A DNA stretch of 64,000 nucleotides from Mytilus edulis (lineage: Eukaryota > Mollusca > Bivalvia > Mytilida > Mytilidae): positions 31,819,133 to 31,883,132 of the forward strand of contig NC_092346.1 of assembly GCF_963676685.1 (NCBI RefSeq), written 5' to 3'. The notes under the pieces are model-generated. The model did no database searches. It had not been told where the DNA came from and saw nothing but the letters and a program-made list of their open reading frames with translations. Numbering within the stretch: position 1 is the first letter of the stretch; every line of letters starts with the position of its first letter. This document shows positions 46,001 through 57,300 of the stretch, piece by piece. A program made the translations under genes and the position numbers.

Positions 46001-46685
46001 AACCTCAAGGAAATCCAAATCGGAAAGTCCCTTATCAAATGGTAAAATCCATAGCTCAAACAGTCAAACGAAATATGGAAAAAAACCTCATATTCCTGAC
46101 TTGATATGTAGAAACTTTTAGATTAAAACTGGTTTTATAGCTAGCTAAACCTCTCACTTCTATGACATTCGCTTAAGGTAGATCATAAGTATATACTTTT
46201 GGAGACCGATTTTTCTTATAATTATCAAAAATGAAGATTTTAATAAAGGCTTTTTTTTCTCAAAAATATGATAAAAAAGAATGAGTCGCCGCGCTATTTT
46301 TCAAGCTTATGAGTCGTTGAAAATTGCCTAAATTTGGTTAGATTGTTCATGTAAAAACCCATTTATGTGCATGAAAAATTGAATGATGTCGTCAGAACTG
46401 TTCGCTATTGACGACAAAATATTACGGAATCGTCTGCAAAGTCCAGCAATGTCGGACATATATAAATAAGTTCTGTAAAACCCGTTTCTCGATCACGTCC
46501 AATTTTATTCAAATTGATTTAACATAACTCGTAAACAAAACTAAACAAAAAACTGAAGTATTTCATATAGGTAAACACGTAGACCTGGTGTCTATATCAC
46601 TTTCATCCGTTTTAGTAAAGTTACTTACTAAAGAGTATATAATTTACTTATGTTAATACTCGCTGATCATTTATAGGGCTGGAAA
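43043..46685. other. Intergenic sequence with few features
   Basis: 43520-43600 has a fragment of the AAGAAGATGTGG family; 43725-43830 (GGGCCAGTTGAAGG, GGTCGGGTTGTTGTCTC) matches 59815-59950. 44880-45110 is ATTT-rich low-complexity sequence. I see no gene. Confidence 0.4.
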
Positions 46686-46689
46686 TGTA

Positions 46690-46990
46690 CTATTAATAAA
46701 AGCAACAGTAGTATACCGCGGTTCGAAAGTCATAAATCGATTGAAAGAAAAAACAAATCCGGGTTACAAACGGCTTAAACCGAGAGAAACACATCAAATA
46801 TAAGATGAAAATAACGAAACAACAGAAACACTGAAGTGTACAAAAAACAAACGACAATGCAACATACACAGAAACGAACTATAAGATAACAACTGCTCTT
46901 TTCCTTGATATAGGACATTTTAAGAAAAAAATGTTGGGTTGAACCTAGTTTTGTGGCTAGCTCGAACTTTTATGAAAACTGGTCAATTTA
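46690..46990 (+). repeat. Dispersed repeat with CAGTAGTATACCGCGG
   Basis: A direct relative of 41880-42130, with AAATCCGGGTTACAAACGG and ACGAACTATAAGATAAC. Confidence 0.75.
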
Positions 46991-47079
46991 TTTAATGTTA
47001 TTGATAGACATCATCAGTATAGGTCCATAGAAACAGAACAATATAGAAACAATTTCCAGTTTAACACAGATAGTTCACT

Positions 47080-47740
47080 GATAGAGCTGCGATGAGGTGG
47101 AAGATATACATCATGTTTTTCTTCATTGTCATTTCAATGAACAATCAGCAGAACGAAAAGATATTTTTAGAGAACTTATAAATAGAATGATAATAATAAA
47201 TAATTTTGACGCAAGTTGTCCCGATACACAAAATCTAAAACTCTTAACCCGAAATAAAACCCTTCTTATAGGCTAGCTGTCTCTGATTTTATAAATCAAT
47301 TATTCACGTCATTCGGACTTTGGTAGATATTTGTGTCATTGCAATTACTGTAAAATCAACCTTTTTTCGCGATTAGAAATATAACGCGCATATAAATCGT
47401 AGCGAAAATGTCAAATTGCTGCTGTAGAAAGGTCTTAACGCAAAATAAAATAAACGCGAAAATAAGTTGGTTTACATGTATACCACATCTCCTTATTTTT
47501 ATTTATGTTCACATCTGTGTACCAAAAGTTTATTTTTTCTCATATTTATCTTATAGTTTTGTTTGTTTTTTGTTTGTTTGTGTGTTTTCTTGTTTATGTT
47601 TCTATTTCGTTGTCTTCGTGTCTTTTTAGCCTTGGCCAATGTAGGGGTGAATGTAGGAGAATAAATAAATAGAATTATTTTTCTTTTTTCTATATGTGTA
47701 CATAATTATGAAGTGTAATGTATTGAATAAATAAAGAAAT
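47080..47740 (+). mobile_element. LINE 3' fragment (terminal zinc-knuckle region and tail)
   Basis: One frame from 47083 reads SCDEVEDIHHVFLHCHFN and ERKDIFRELINRM, the CxxxxEDxxHxxxxC motif found after the reverse transcriptase of many LINEs. The sequence ends with AATAAATAAAGAAATC near 47740. About 47335-47480 looks like a separate repeat inserted in it (CGCGATTAGAAATATAACGC). No reverse transcriptase domain remains. Confidence 0.5.
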
Positions 47741-47744
47741 CTTA

Positions 47745-49760
47745 TGTTTTAATACACAAAAAAATAGTTCTACACAATGTTGAACGGTTTGCTCTACTGT
47801 CAGTAAGTTGGGCTTAGACTATACATAGAAAAATATGAAAAAAACACTTTATAAATTTCATGCGTCCGAAGTGCCTTTTTTACATTTACCTTCAAAGCTG
47901 AATAGTTGAAAGCTCAGCTAAATAAATAAACATATATATACATGTAATAGAAAAATATTATATGTATTTAGAATGAATTTTAGGTTTATATTGATAATAA
48001 AAAAAAAATACAATTAAATACATAATATATTTTTCATCGCGTATGTTTCATAAAAATGTTATATTTTATAATAAAAATTGTAAGCACGTTTCTGTCATGA
48101 ACTGTAAATATATTAAATGATGTTAATTCAATAGAAGACAAAGTTACCTCAGGAACAAAGGAAAGAATTTACAATTTACATTTTTGATATTTTATATTAA
48201 AATAAATATTTTATTGGGAACATTTGTATGCTTTAATCCTCCCAACAATATCCTGTTTGTTCGGTATTATTCTGTTACAAGAAAATTTACTTTGCGAATT
48301 GTCACTCATAATTATCTTCTAACCCTTCTCTTATTTTCATTCCTATGTCCGTGTGTGTTGCATCCTATTAGATTTTTTCCTTCAGAAATTCACTTTGTAT
48401 TTTGTTTCCGATCTTGTTTCAATTTTAAGGAACAAAAGTGATTACAGGTCCGTGGTTGGTGTTTAAAGTAATAAGAATACATTTGTCATGGAAAAAATAT
48501 GTTGACCCGGCAAAAACGGATCATCGCTATATTGATTCTTTCGAATTTTTAAGAAACGAATTTCTGAGATACTTCTGAATATTGTATTTTCTTGCCTTTT
48601 TCTTTTTAGCAACAACAAAAAGTAACATATGCCATGAATTTTATTCCCCCAATTTGCTAATTAATTCTTCTAGGCTATATTTATTTTCAGTAATCTGTCA
48701 AATAGGCTCAAATCACTTAGAACAATTCGCAGACGCCTTTTTGCAGTTGGATTTGAAGGAACCAAATTTTTCGGTTTGATGAAGTTTAATTATCTCTCTA
48801 TATTAGAAGCTATAATTTCCCAGCTTCAGCTTGTTACCGATACAATTAAATTATATCTTTGAATGTAAAACACATCAAAACTTGACAACATACATGTGAA
48901 CATTTTTACAGTCGAGTGAGCTCACTCGGAGATGGAATATTAACTTGACATGTCCTTGTCCAAGAGAACAAGACATACTTCTGCAAAATACTAGGTCCAT
49001 TTTCTTCGTCTTAATTTGCAATTTTACAAATTGCTACGAAGAATAGATAAAAAATTAGCGCCCACGGTCAATATGTTAATTTTAAGCAAAAATTATAAGA
49101 CTTGTCTGATGAAATTAACGACATTTTGAGGTACATGACAGCTGTATCGTCTTCAAATTTTCAATGCATTAAAATGTTGCGCTTTTTTTTGTATTTTACA
49201 GATTTTTATTTATTTTTGAACATTTATAAATTATTACTCCCTTATCGAAAATTAAATTAAAATTTTTTAAGTGTTGTCATTACCATCCCATTAAATAATT
49301 TAACTTATTGCAAACCTGTTACCAAAGTTCAAATCTGAGAATTAAAAAATGCCTGATATTCAACATAAAAGATAATTTAATTATAAAATGAGATAAAATA
49401 TTTGGTCGCGGTCGCTTTTGAGTCACCGATAATGTCCTCGTAAGAGGGATCTTTGCAGGAAATTACAGATATATCTCTGATAAGAACACGACAAAGTGTT
49501 GATAAGAATTTGAAGCAAGAAATTAAAGGGTCACAAAATGTCACCCTGCCTCAGAAAATTGCCTCCGTGTAATTTTTATGTTGCACTGGCTGATAGCCAT
49601 GGACATTATTTCTGTTGCATTACATATTGATCATGGACAATATACAAAGGGAGATAACACACTTGTAATATCGTGGACGTTACTGTTGATAGATACGCTG
49701 GAGTTGTCGTTGATAGGCTTTAAAAATATCATTTCTTCTATTAAAATGATAAAAGATACT
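47745..49760. other. Intergenic sequence, nothing clear
   Basis: AT-rich with no gene. 48913-48928 is a perfect 16-bp palindrome (CGAGTGAGCTCACTCG). Confidence 0.35.
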
Positions 49761-49960
49761 ATAGCTGAAGTAGTAAGTACTTCGGCACTGACATGATTTT
49801 AACAAACCTTTCTAAAATTGTCCATTAATGCAAAATTTTGAATTTATAAGAAACTAAGGTAGATAAGTTTTGATATATTTTCTAGGTCCCTCTTTGGTCA
49901 TATAGCTCTTCAAATGTTTATGTCTTTATATATTCATGACTTTCAAATATTCGGCTTTCA

Positions 49961-50001
49961 GCATTCCCGATGAAAGTAAATCAACAAAAGCGCATGGATG
50001 T
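49961..50001 (+). ncRNA. Hammerhead relic
   Basis: Stem I is GCATTC / GGATGT; the core reads CCGATGA and CAAA rather than CTGATGA and GAAA. Probably inactive. Confidence 0.4.
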
Positions 50002-50029
50002 TTGAGAAGCTGATATCTGAATATACCAT

Positions 50030-50489
50030 TATATCGTCGCTGGGCTTCTAAAATGTTGTAAATTACAAATTTTTCAATAAAAAAATATCTCACAAACAGG
50101 CTTTGAAAATTTTGGTAAAATGCATGCTTCCAAAATGTCGTATGTGAACTTGAACATTTTTGTAAATAGCAGTGAAATAAAAACTTTGACATTTCTGGAT
50201 TATCCAAGAACTTAAACTATTTTTACAGAAATAAAGAAATGTACAATTATTTTTTCCCAAAGCCATTCTACAACGATTTTCAAGTTTTCATACAACATTA
50301 TGGAAGCAAACTTTACAAACAAATGACATTGGCAATTTTGTAATATGTCTTATTTCACACATTTTGATTGGTCTAACTGTATGCTATTTTGGTATACCAA
50401 AGATTTCCTCCCGCCGAGACCATTGATGTCAAGAAGTATTTTTAGCCAAAAAAGTCATATACGACATTTTAGAAGCCCAGCGACGATAT
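50030..50489. mobile_element. ~460-bp element with 30-bp inverted termini
   Basis: ATATCGTCGCTGGGCTTC TAAAATG at the left end and its inverse (CATTTTAGAAGCCCAGCG) at the right end match over about 30 bp with one mismatch. An internal half-site (TTCCAAAATGTCGTATG) lies at about 50130. No coding capacity. Confidence 0.7.
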
Positions 50490-50688
50490 GGAACATTTCA
50501 GTTTGATATTAGACAAGGGATGGTTTCCTTTAAAATAGTGTAAGATAATCTAAGGAAATAGAAGTTTCTCAGATACGGGGCTCAGATACTTCACAAAAAT
50601 GAATTTAATGTAGTTAGGTCCTATTTGCTTATATAGCTTCAACTGTTTAAGCTTTATACATTCATAGCTTTCAAGTATTCGATTTTGA

Positions 50689-50731
50689 GCGTTCCTTGAT
50701 GAAGGTAAATTAAGAAAAGCACTTTGGACGC
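50689..50731 (+). ncRNA. Hammerhead relic
   Basis: Stem I is GCGTTC / GGACGC, stem III AAG/CTT, and the core reads CTTGATGA...GAAA, with one extra or changed base. Probably inactive. Confidence 0.45.
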
Positions 50732-51149
50732 ATGCACTGTCTAACGTATTATTTAAAAAAAAGAAAAAGAAAAAAATGTTTATAAGATCTGAGAAAACTT
50801 GCAGTAACTAAGCATGTTTTATATTTGTACGTTCTATATGTGTAGTTCCAAAGTTACCCTTTAATTCAGTGGTTGTATTTGTTTCTGTCTCTTTTATCTG
50901 TTTTTCGTTAACTGTTTCCATGGTTTCGGTTTCATACACGGGGCCGACGTATTTTGTTGTTGTTTGAACTGTTTCGCATTTAACATATCGGTGTCTTTTA
51001 TAGCTGACTACTCAGTTTTTGCTTTTGTTGAAGGCTTGATGGTGACCAAAATTAATTAAATTCACGTCAGTTTGGACTGTTGCCGGTTAGTTGTCTCAAT
51101 GGCAACCATACCGCATCTCCTTATTTTACATCAAACCCTTAAAAATTTT

Positions 51150-53370
51150 AAACATATAATAAGAACAAGTGGTATTATTGCCAATGCGACAAATTTTCGC
51201 CAGAAACCAAACTGATTACATCGAAGTTAACAACTATATGCAACAATGAGCAAAACCCATATCGCTGAAGTCGACTATGAAAGGACCCGAAATGACAAAT
51301 GTAAAACAATTCAAACGAAAAAAATGAACGAACTGATTTATGCACTATAAATAATGCACGATACACAAATTTGATCAACATCGACTGACGACAATCATTA
51401 ACTTCAAACACCTGACTTGAAACAAGCACATACAAATGTGGCGCCTATATCCCCTAACCTTGGACAGTGGCGTAACATATGAACAAACTATTAAACTCAG
51501 TTTAAAAGGGTTTACCTTATAAGATCGAAACAAAGCAGACATGCATCTATATATGACTATGCGGAATGGGCTTTGCTCATTGTTGAAGGCCGTACTGTGA
51601 CCTTTAGTTGTTAATTACTCTGTCATTCGGTCTCTTATGGAGAGTTGTCTCATTGGCAATATTAACGCATCTTCTCTTTTTTTATATATCAAAACATTAA
51701 TCCCGCTGCAAATGTTTGCACCTGTCCTAAGTCAGGAATCTGATGTACAGTAGTTGTCGTTTGTTTATGTAATTTATACGTGTTTCTCGTTTCTCTTTTT
51801 TATATGGATTTGACCGTTGGTTTTCTCGTTTGAATGGTTTTACACTAGTAATTTTGGGGCCCTTTATAGCTTATTGTTCGGTGTGAGCCAATGTTCCGCG
51901 TTGAAGGCGGTACATTGACCTATAATGGTTTACTGTTTTAAATTGTTATTTGGATGGAGAGTTGTCTCATTGGCACTCATACCACATCTTCCTATATATA
52001 GTTACGCATGCTGTTCCTACAATTCCTATGATTTAAAACTGATCTTCCTAACACTTGGCGATAACAACAACGTGTGTCGGTTCTTTGTGACATTAAAGCC
52101 GTTATTTTGTCAAATTTCATTTAACTTGGTGGCTGCATGTTATAAAAAAGAAGATGTGGTATGATTGCCAATGAGACAACTATCCACAAGAGACCAAAAA
52201 CATTAACAACTATAGGTCACCGTACGGCCTTCAACAATGAGCAAAGCCCATACTGCATAGTCAGCTATAAAAGGCCCCGATAAGCCAATGTAAAACAATT
52301 CAAACGAGAAAACTAACGGCCTTATTTGTGTAAAAAAATGAACGAAAAACAAATATGTAACACATAAACAAACGACAACCACTGAATTACAGGCTCCTGA
52401 CTTGGGACAGGCACAATAATGTGGCGGGGTTAAACATGGAATAGTGGAATGTTAAGCTGGAATAAGAAAAATGTTCAATTACGTTTTCCGTTGACTCAAC
52501 GACTAAAAGTGAACTTTTATAAGTAGATATCGTAGAAAATGTCGAACAAAAAACACAGACCGGGCGTGGCAGGGACATTGGTCACCCCCCCCCCCCCCCA
52601 AAAAAAAGAAAAAAAGAAACACACTAAGTACAGATCAATCTGAGTGTACCCGCAGTTACTGACCACTAGTTCAAGGCCAAAAACAACTCTGACTGTTTAT
52701 GACGTCTTATACTAAATCCACTGGATGTTGGATGTGTACTGATTGATAATTTTGTCTTATAATATATATATATAGATGCATGATTTTTTTATAAGTTGTT
52801 AGTGGCTCTGAATTAGCTGTCAGTAAATGCGACTGAGTACTCTCAGATCTTTATTTAGTGTCTTTTTGTTGTTTGGATGTACAAGTATCCGCGGCCACGT
52901 CCACTTATATTTGTAGTATTTGTATTTTTGTCTATCTGATGAGTAAAGTCCTTTTCAACTGATTTTTATAGTTCCGTCCTTGTGTTGTACTGTTGCACCA
53001 CTATCCCAGGTTTAGGAAGAAAAGGGGCATGTGTGTCCGCTATAACATGTTAAACCACCGCCACATTCTGTATGTATGTGCCTGTCCAAAATTAGAAGCC
53101 TGTAATTCAGTAGTTGTCGTTTGTTTATGTGTTACCTATTTGTTTTTCGTTCATTTTTTGTACATAAATTAGGCCGCTAGTTTTCTCGTTTGAACTGTTT
53201 TATATTGTCATTCCGATGCCTTTTATAGCTAATTATGCGGTATGGGCTTTGTTCATTGTTGAAGGCCGTACGGTGACCTATAGTTGTTTTAAAATTTCTG
53301 TGTCATTTGGTCTCTTGTGGATAGAGTTGTCTCATAGGCAATCATACCACATCTCTTTTTTTTTAATAAA
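51150..53370. repeat. Cluster of AAGAAGATGTGG-family repeats in both orientations
   Basis: Plus-strand copies at about 51160-51480 and 52147-52440; minus-strand copies at about 51540-51690, 51850-52000 and 53030-53365, recognised by GAGACAACT..CCACAAGAGACC, CAACAATGAGCAAAGCCC, TATAAAAGGCCC and the tail CTCCTGACTTGGGACAGGC, or their complements. Neighbouring opposite copies could pair. 52587-52601 is a C15 run. No open frames of substance. Confidence 0.75.
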
Positions 53371-53374
53371 AAGT

Positions 53375-54060
53375 AATGCACCTAAGAATAATATGTAGAT
53401 GTATGTTTTTGTATCTTTAAATGAATACATGGTTTTGTCTTCATTATGTTTACAAGTACTTAATTAAAGAAATGTCAACGGATATTCTATGATAACATTT
53501 TTTTTAACCCTTTTGAACCTTGGAAAAATCGTTTTTTGAATTTTTTTGAACAATATGAATGTTGTTGTTTGAACAATATGAATGGTGTTGTTTGAAAAAT
53601 ATGAATGTTGTTGTCTTCTTAAAAAAGTTGGACCTTTAATGAAAAAGATGACAATAAGTAAATGCTAATAAAATTTATTTAATTTTATACTTAAATTTCT
53701 GGATGAAGAAAAAAAGGAAACCAGCTATGCACGTGAGAAATTGTCCTATGAAATCAGTTCAATATAACAGACTTTCATTTCAAAAAGATGGGTTTTTTTC
53801 ATAAATAAATCTGGCACCTTAGTTTTTGATAGTTTAACTTCTAAACTTTAAGTTTTGAATGTTTCTGTAGTACTTATGTACATCAAATGGTGCTTGGAAA
53901 TATTTCAAACCAAACTGAAAAGGTAATTTATTTGGAACAAGCCAAAAACGAGATGCTCAGAAAGGCACTCAGTCATAGATCATTCAGTGCAATAAGCATT
54001 TTTTGCTTGCTTAACGAGTTGATAAAGGGATAAACTAGCGTAATAAGACGCGACTTCGCA
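53375..54060. other. Upstream region of GCN2, no gene
   Basis: 53550-53620 holds three 23-bp units of GAACAATATGAATGTTGTTG. The rest is AT-rich and shows nothing further. Confidence 0.4.
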
Positions 54061-54264
54061 GTCTTTGTTTTTTAAATGAGGTACGAGGTCGGGATTGGTT
54101 AGTAGTTTTTAGCTTCTCGCGTGGGTTTCCGGTTCCGATGGACTGATGATGAAACGTTAAAAATGTAAACAACTCATATTTTCAGTGCTATCGTATCCTG
54201 TAAGATAAAATGCCAATGAAAGCAGTAGTATGCGAGTATAATAGGAGTCCGTGCTAATTATGAA
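54061..54264 (+). promoter_or_regulatory. Putative GCN2 promoter and 5'UTR
   Basis: A less AT-rich stretch just upstream of the start codon, with an inverted CCAAT box (GATTGG, about 54092) and CTCGCGTGGG. No TATA box is obvious. Assignment rests on position only. Confidence 0.4.
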
Positions 54265-54369
54265 ATGGCAGACGACTCTCTTCTTCAGCGACAAGAAGAG
54301 GAATGGCAAGTTTTGCAAGCGGTTTACATGGACGATGTTGTCGATCTTAGAAAGAAGGTCGCATGGAAG
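54265..54369 (+). CDS. EIF2AK4: GCN2 copy 2, exon 1
   Basis: A 35-codon first exon, phase 0, donor GTATATAA. It encodes the first RWD helix (EEEWQVLQAVYMDDVVDL), equivalent to HELQALEAIYGADFQDL in vertebrates. Confidence 0.88.
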
Positions 54370-57300
54370 GTATATAATTTGTACACGACATGGGCTATGC
54401 ATTATAATTCATAAAAGTATTTACTTATTGCAATTTAAAGTAGTTTTACTTACACACAAGCCTCTCCTGTGTCTGTCTAGGTAATATATATATGCCGTAA
54501 AAGTATTAAAACTCCAATAGAAAAATGCATATTAGTTCAAAAAATTATTATTGTAATATCTCTGGGTAACACGAATGACCGAATAACACTGTTATTATCC
54601 GAATAACACATGTAATGACCGAATAACTCTTCAAATATCAATATTAACACATTTGAGTGACTTAAACATATATGACATGATTGATAAGTATGTAACTGTG
54701 ACCTGTTGGTTATTATACAAGGCAATATGTGTCCTCAAGGTATACTGTAAGGTTTATCTTCGTACAGGCTGCTGTGAATGAAATGGCTGACCAGGGTCTG
54801 CCAGGCAAATCGTGTTGTCTTCTTTTTCCCGAAACATTTACTGGGGAAGAACCATCTATAAATAGCTTACAAAATCCCCAGATTAGTGTCCAATTTCACC
54901 ACATTATGCATGATTCAGGATTGAGTGAATATACAATGTGAAGGATGGTTCATACACGTATTTAAAAAATTCAGCCATAATTAGCTGTATAAATACCTGA
55001 AGGTTGTCATAGATCATGTATAACTGCTGGTTGGGTATATGTACATTGTATGATACATGTATCTGAATGTATGACGTAAGGAATATACGAAGGGGTATTT
55101 CAGAGTGAATCATCACAAAAAGAATAAATTTTAACCAAATCAATGTACTGTAACAGCAAGTTCACTTTTGTTGTCCAGTTTTGAATAAATATATTTATAT
55201 GTTGTTCTGTATTTTAGGTTGAGAGACCTTTGCATATATGTTTGATACTGAAACAGCAGCAGTCAGAAAGTGTAGCTGGGACTACCGACAGTGATAGCAT
55301 GATCCATATGGTTATAAAATGTCCAAATAAATATCCTGATTTGTAAGTTTAAAAAAAGAAATGATACAGATAAATATATACATGTACATGTATGTATTAG
55401 GACTATGAATTAAAACATGCATTTATATGATACAAATGTACCAAGGGGAAGACTTTTTCAAAATAGAGTGACCACACATACAAACAATTTATGAGACTTT
55501 CACACATTTGATGGTGTCGCTGGTGTACAAAATTATATTTCACACCTATCAATCTTTGTAAATTATAGTTTCCTTTCATGAAAACAGCTACAGATGTGAC
55601 CATACCATCCTTTATACAGCAATGCAAAAAAACAAGCTAACCATTTTGTCCAGGTCCTCCAGGAAGTGTTCAGTATTCAAAATCACAAAAATTAAAACAA
55701 GCGTACATTTATGATTTGATTCTGTGGGAATGCAACCCAACAAAGAAATTAAACAATACAAATTAATTTCTTAAATACGAATTAAATGACAAAAGTTAGC
55801 ACAGCAGTTAAGAAAAGTCTTTAGCTCTACAGTTTTTACATTTCTAAAGGTTTGTTAATGATGTGTTTTTTTGTGTTATAGATTTTTTCATTTCATTTGT
55901 ATACAAGGGAGATAATTGTTTGATTAATAAAATATCTTCAAAGATGTAATACTGTATAAGCCTTTTCTTTTTAAAGGGTACCAGAAATAAGTCTAGAAAA
56001 TTCCAAAGGACTGTCTAATGAACAAATTGCTGTGTTGAATACAGAACTAATAGAACGAGCCAAATCAATGGTTGGAGAGGTAACTTATGTGTAATGTAGA
56101 ATAACTTACATTTTGTACAATTATTAAAGCCTGGTCATGTGACTGTGCTATTATTGAAATTTTATTAACTGAAGAGATAGAATATTTTTTAGTTTATACT
56201 ATACTTATATAATTAAACATACATTACAAGAAATCTACATTTAACATTATACATGTTATATACATTCTTTAAAAAATTGAAAACAAATATTCAAATGTAG
56301 AGGAGGAGCAAATCAGTACATAGAGGGATAACTCTGTTTCTTCTCTTTAACTTTTACTTCTTTTACTCTTGTCTTGTCTTGATTGATTTTTATACGACCG
56401 CAAAATTTGAAAAATTTTTCGTCATATATTGCTTTCACGTTGGCGTCGTCGTCCGAATACTTTTAGTTTTCACACTCTAACTTTAGTAAAAGTGAATGGA
56501 AATCTATGAAATTTTAACACAAGGTTTATGACCACAAAAGGAAGGTTGGTATTGATTTTGGAAGTTTTGGTCCCAACATTTTAGGAATTAGGGGCCAAAA
56601 AGGGCCCAAATAAGCATTTTCTTGGTTTTCGCACTATAACTTTAGTTTAAGTTAATAGAAATCTATGAAATTTTGACACAAGGTTTATGACCACAAAAGA
56701 ACGGTTGGGATTGATTTTGGGAGTTTTGGTTTCAACAGTTTAGGAATTAGGGGCCAAAAAAGGGCCCAAATAAGCATTATTCTTGGTTTTCGCACAATAA
56801 CTTTAGTTTTAGTAAATAGAAATCAATGAAATTTAAACACAATGTTAATGACTACAAAAGGAAGGTTGGTATTGATTTTGGGAGTTTAGGTCCCAACAGT
56901 TTAGGAATTAGGGGCCAAAAAGGGACCCAAATAAGCATTTTTCTTGGTTTTCGCACCATAACGTTAGTATAAGTAAATAGAAATCTATGAAATTTAAACA
57001 CAAGGTTTATGACCATAAAAGGAAGGTTGGTATTGATTTTGGGAGTTTTGATCCCAACAGAATAAGGGGCCCAAAGGGTCCAAAATTAAACTTTGTTTGA
57101 TTTCATCAAAATTGAATAATTGGGGTTCTTTGATATGCCGAATCTAACTGTCATGACTGTTTATGTAGATTCTTAACTTTTGGTCCCGTTTTCAAATTGG
57201 TCTACATTAAGGTCCAAAGGGTCCAAAATTAAACTTAGTTTGATTTTGACAAAAAATGAATCAGTTAGGTTCTTTGATATGCTGAATCTAAAAATGTACT

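Larger units (their letters stand above)
49765..50740 (+). mobile_element. Two degenerate hammerhead-repeat units split by a MITE
   Basis: GTAAGTACTTCGGCACTGAC and following sequence resemble the unit at 38540-38790. Relics of the ribozyme lie at 49961 and 50689. Between them 50030-50489 is an inverted-repeat element. Confidence 0.5.
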
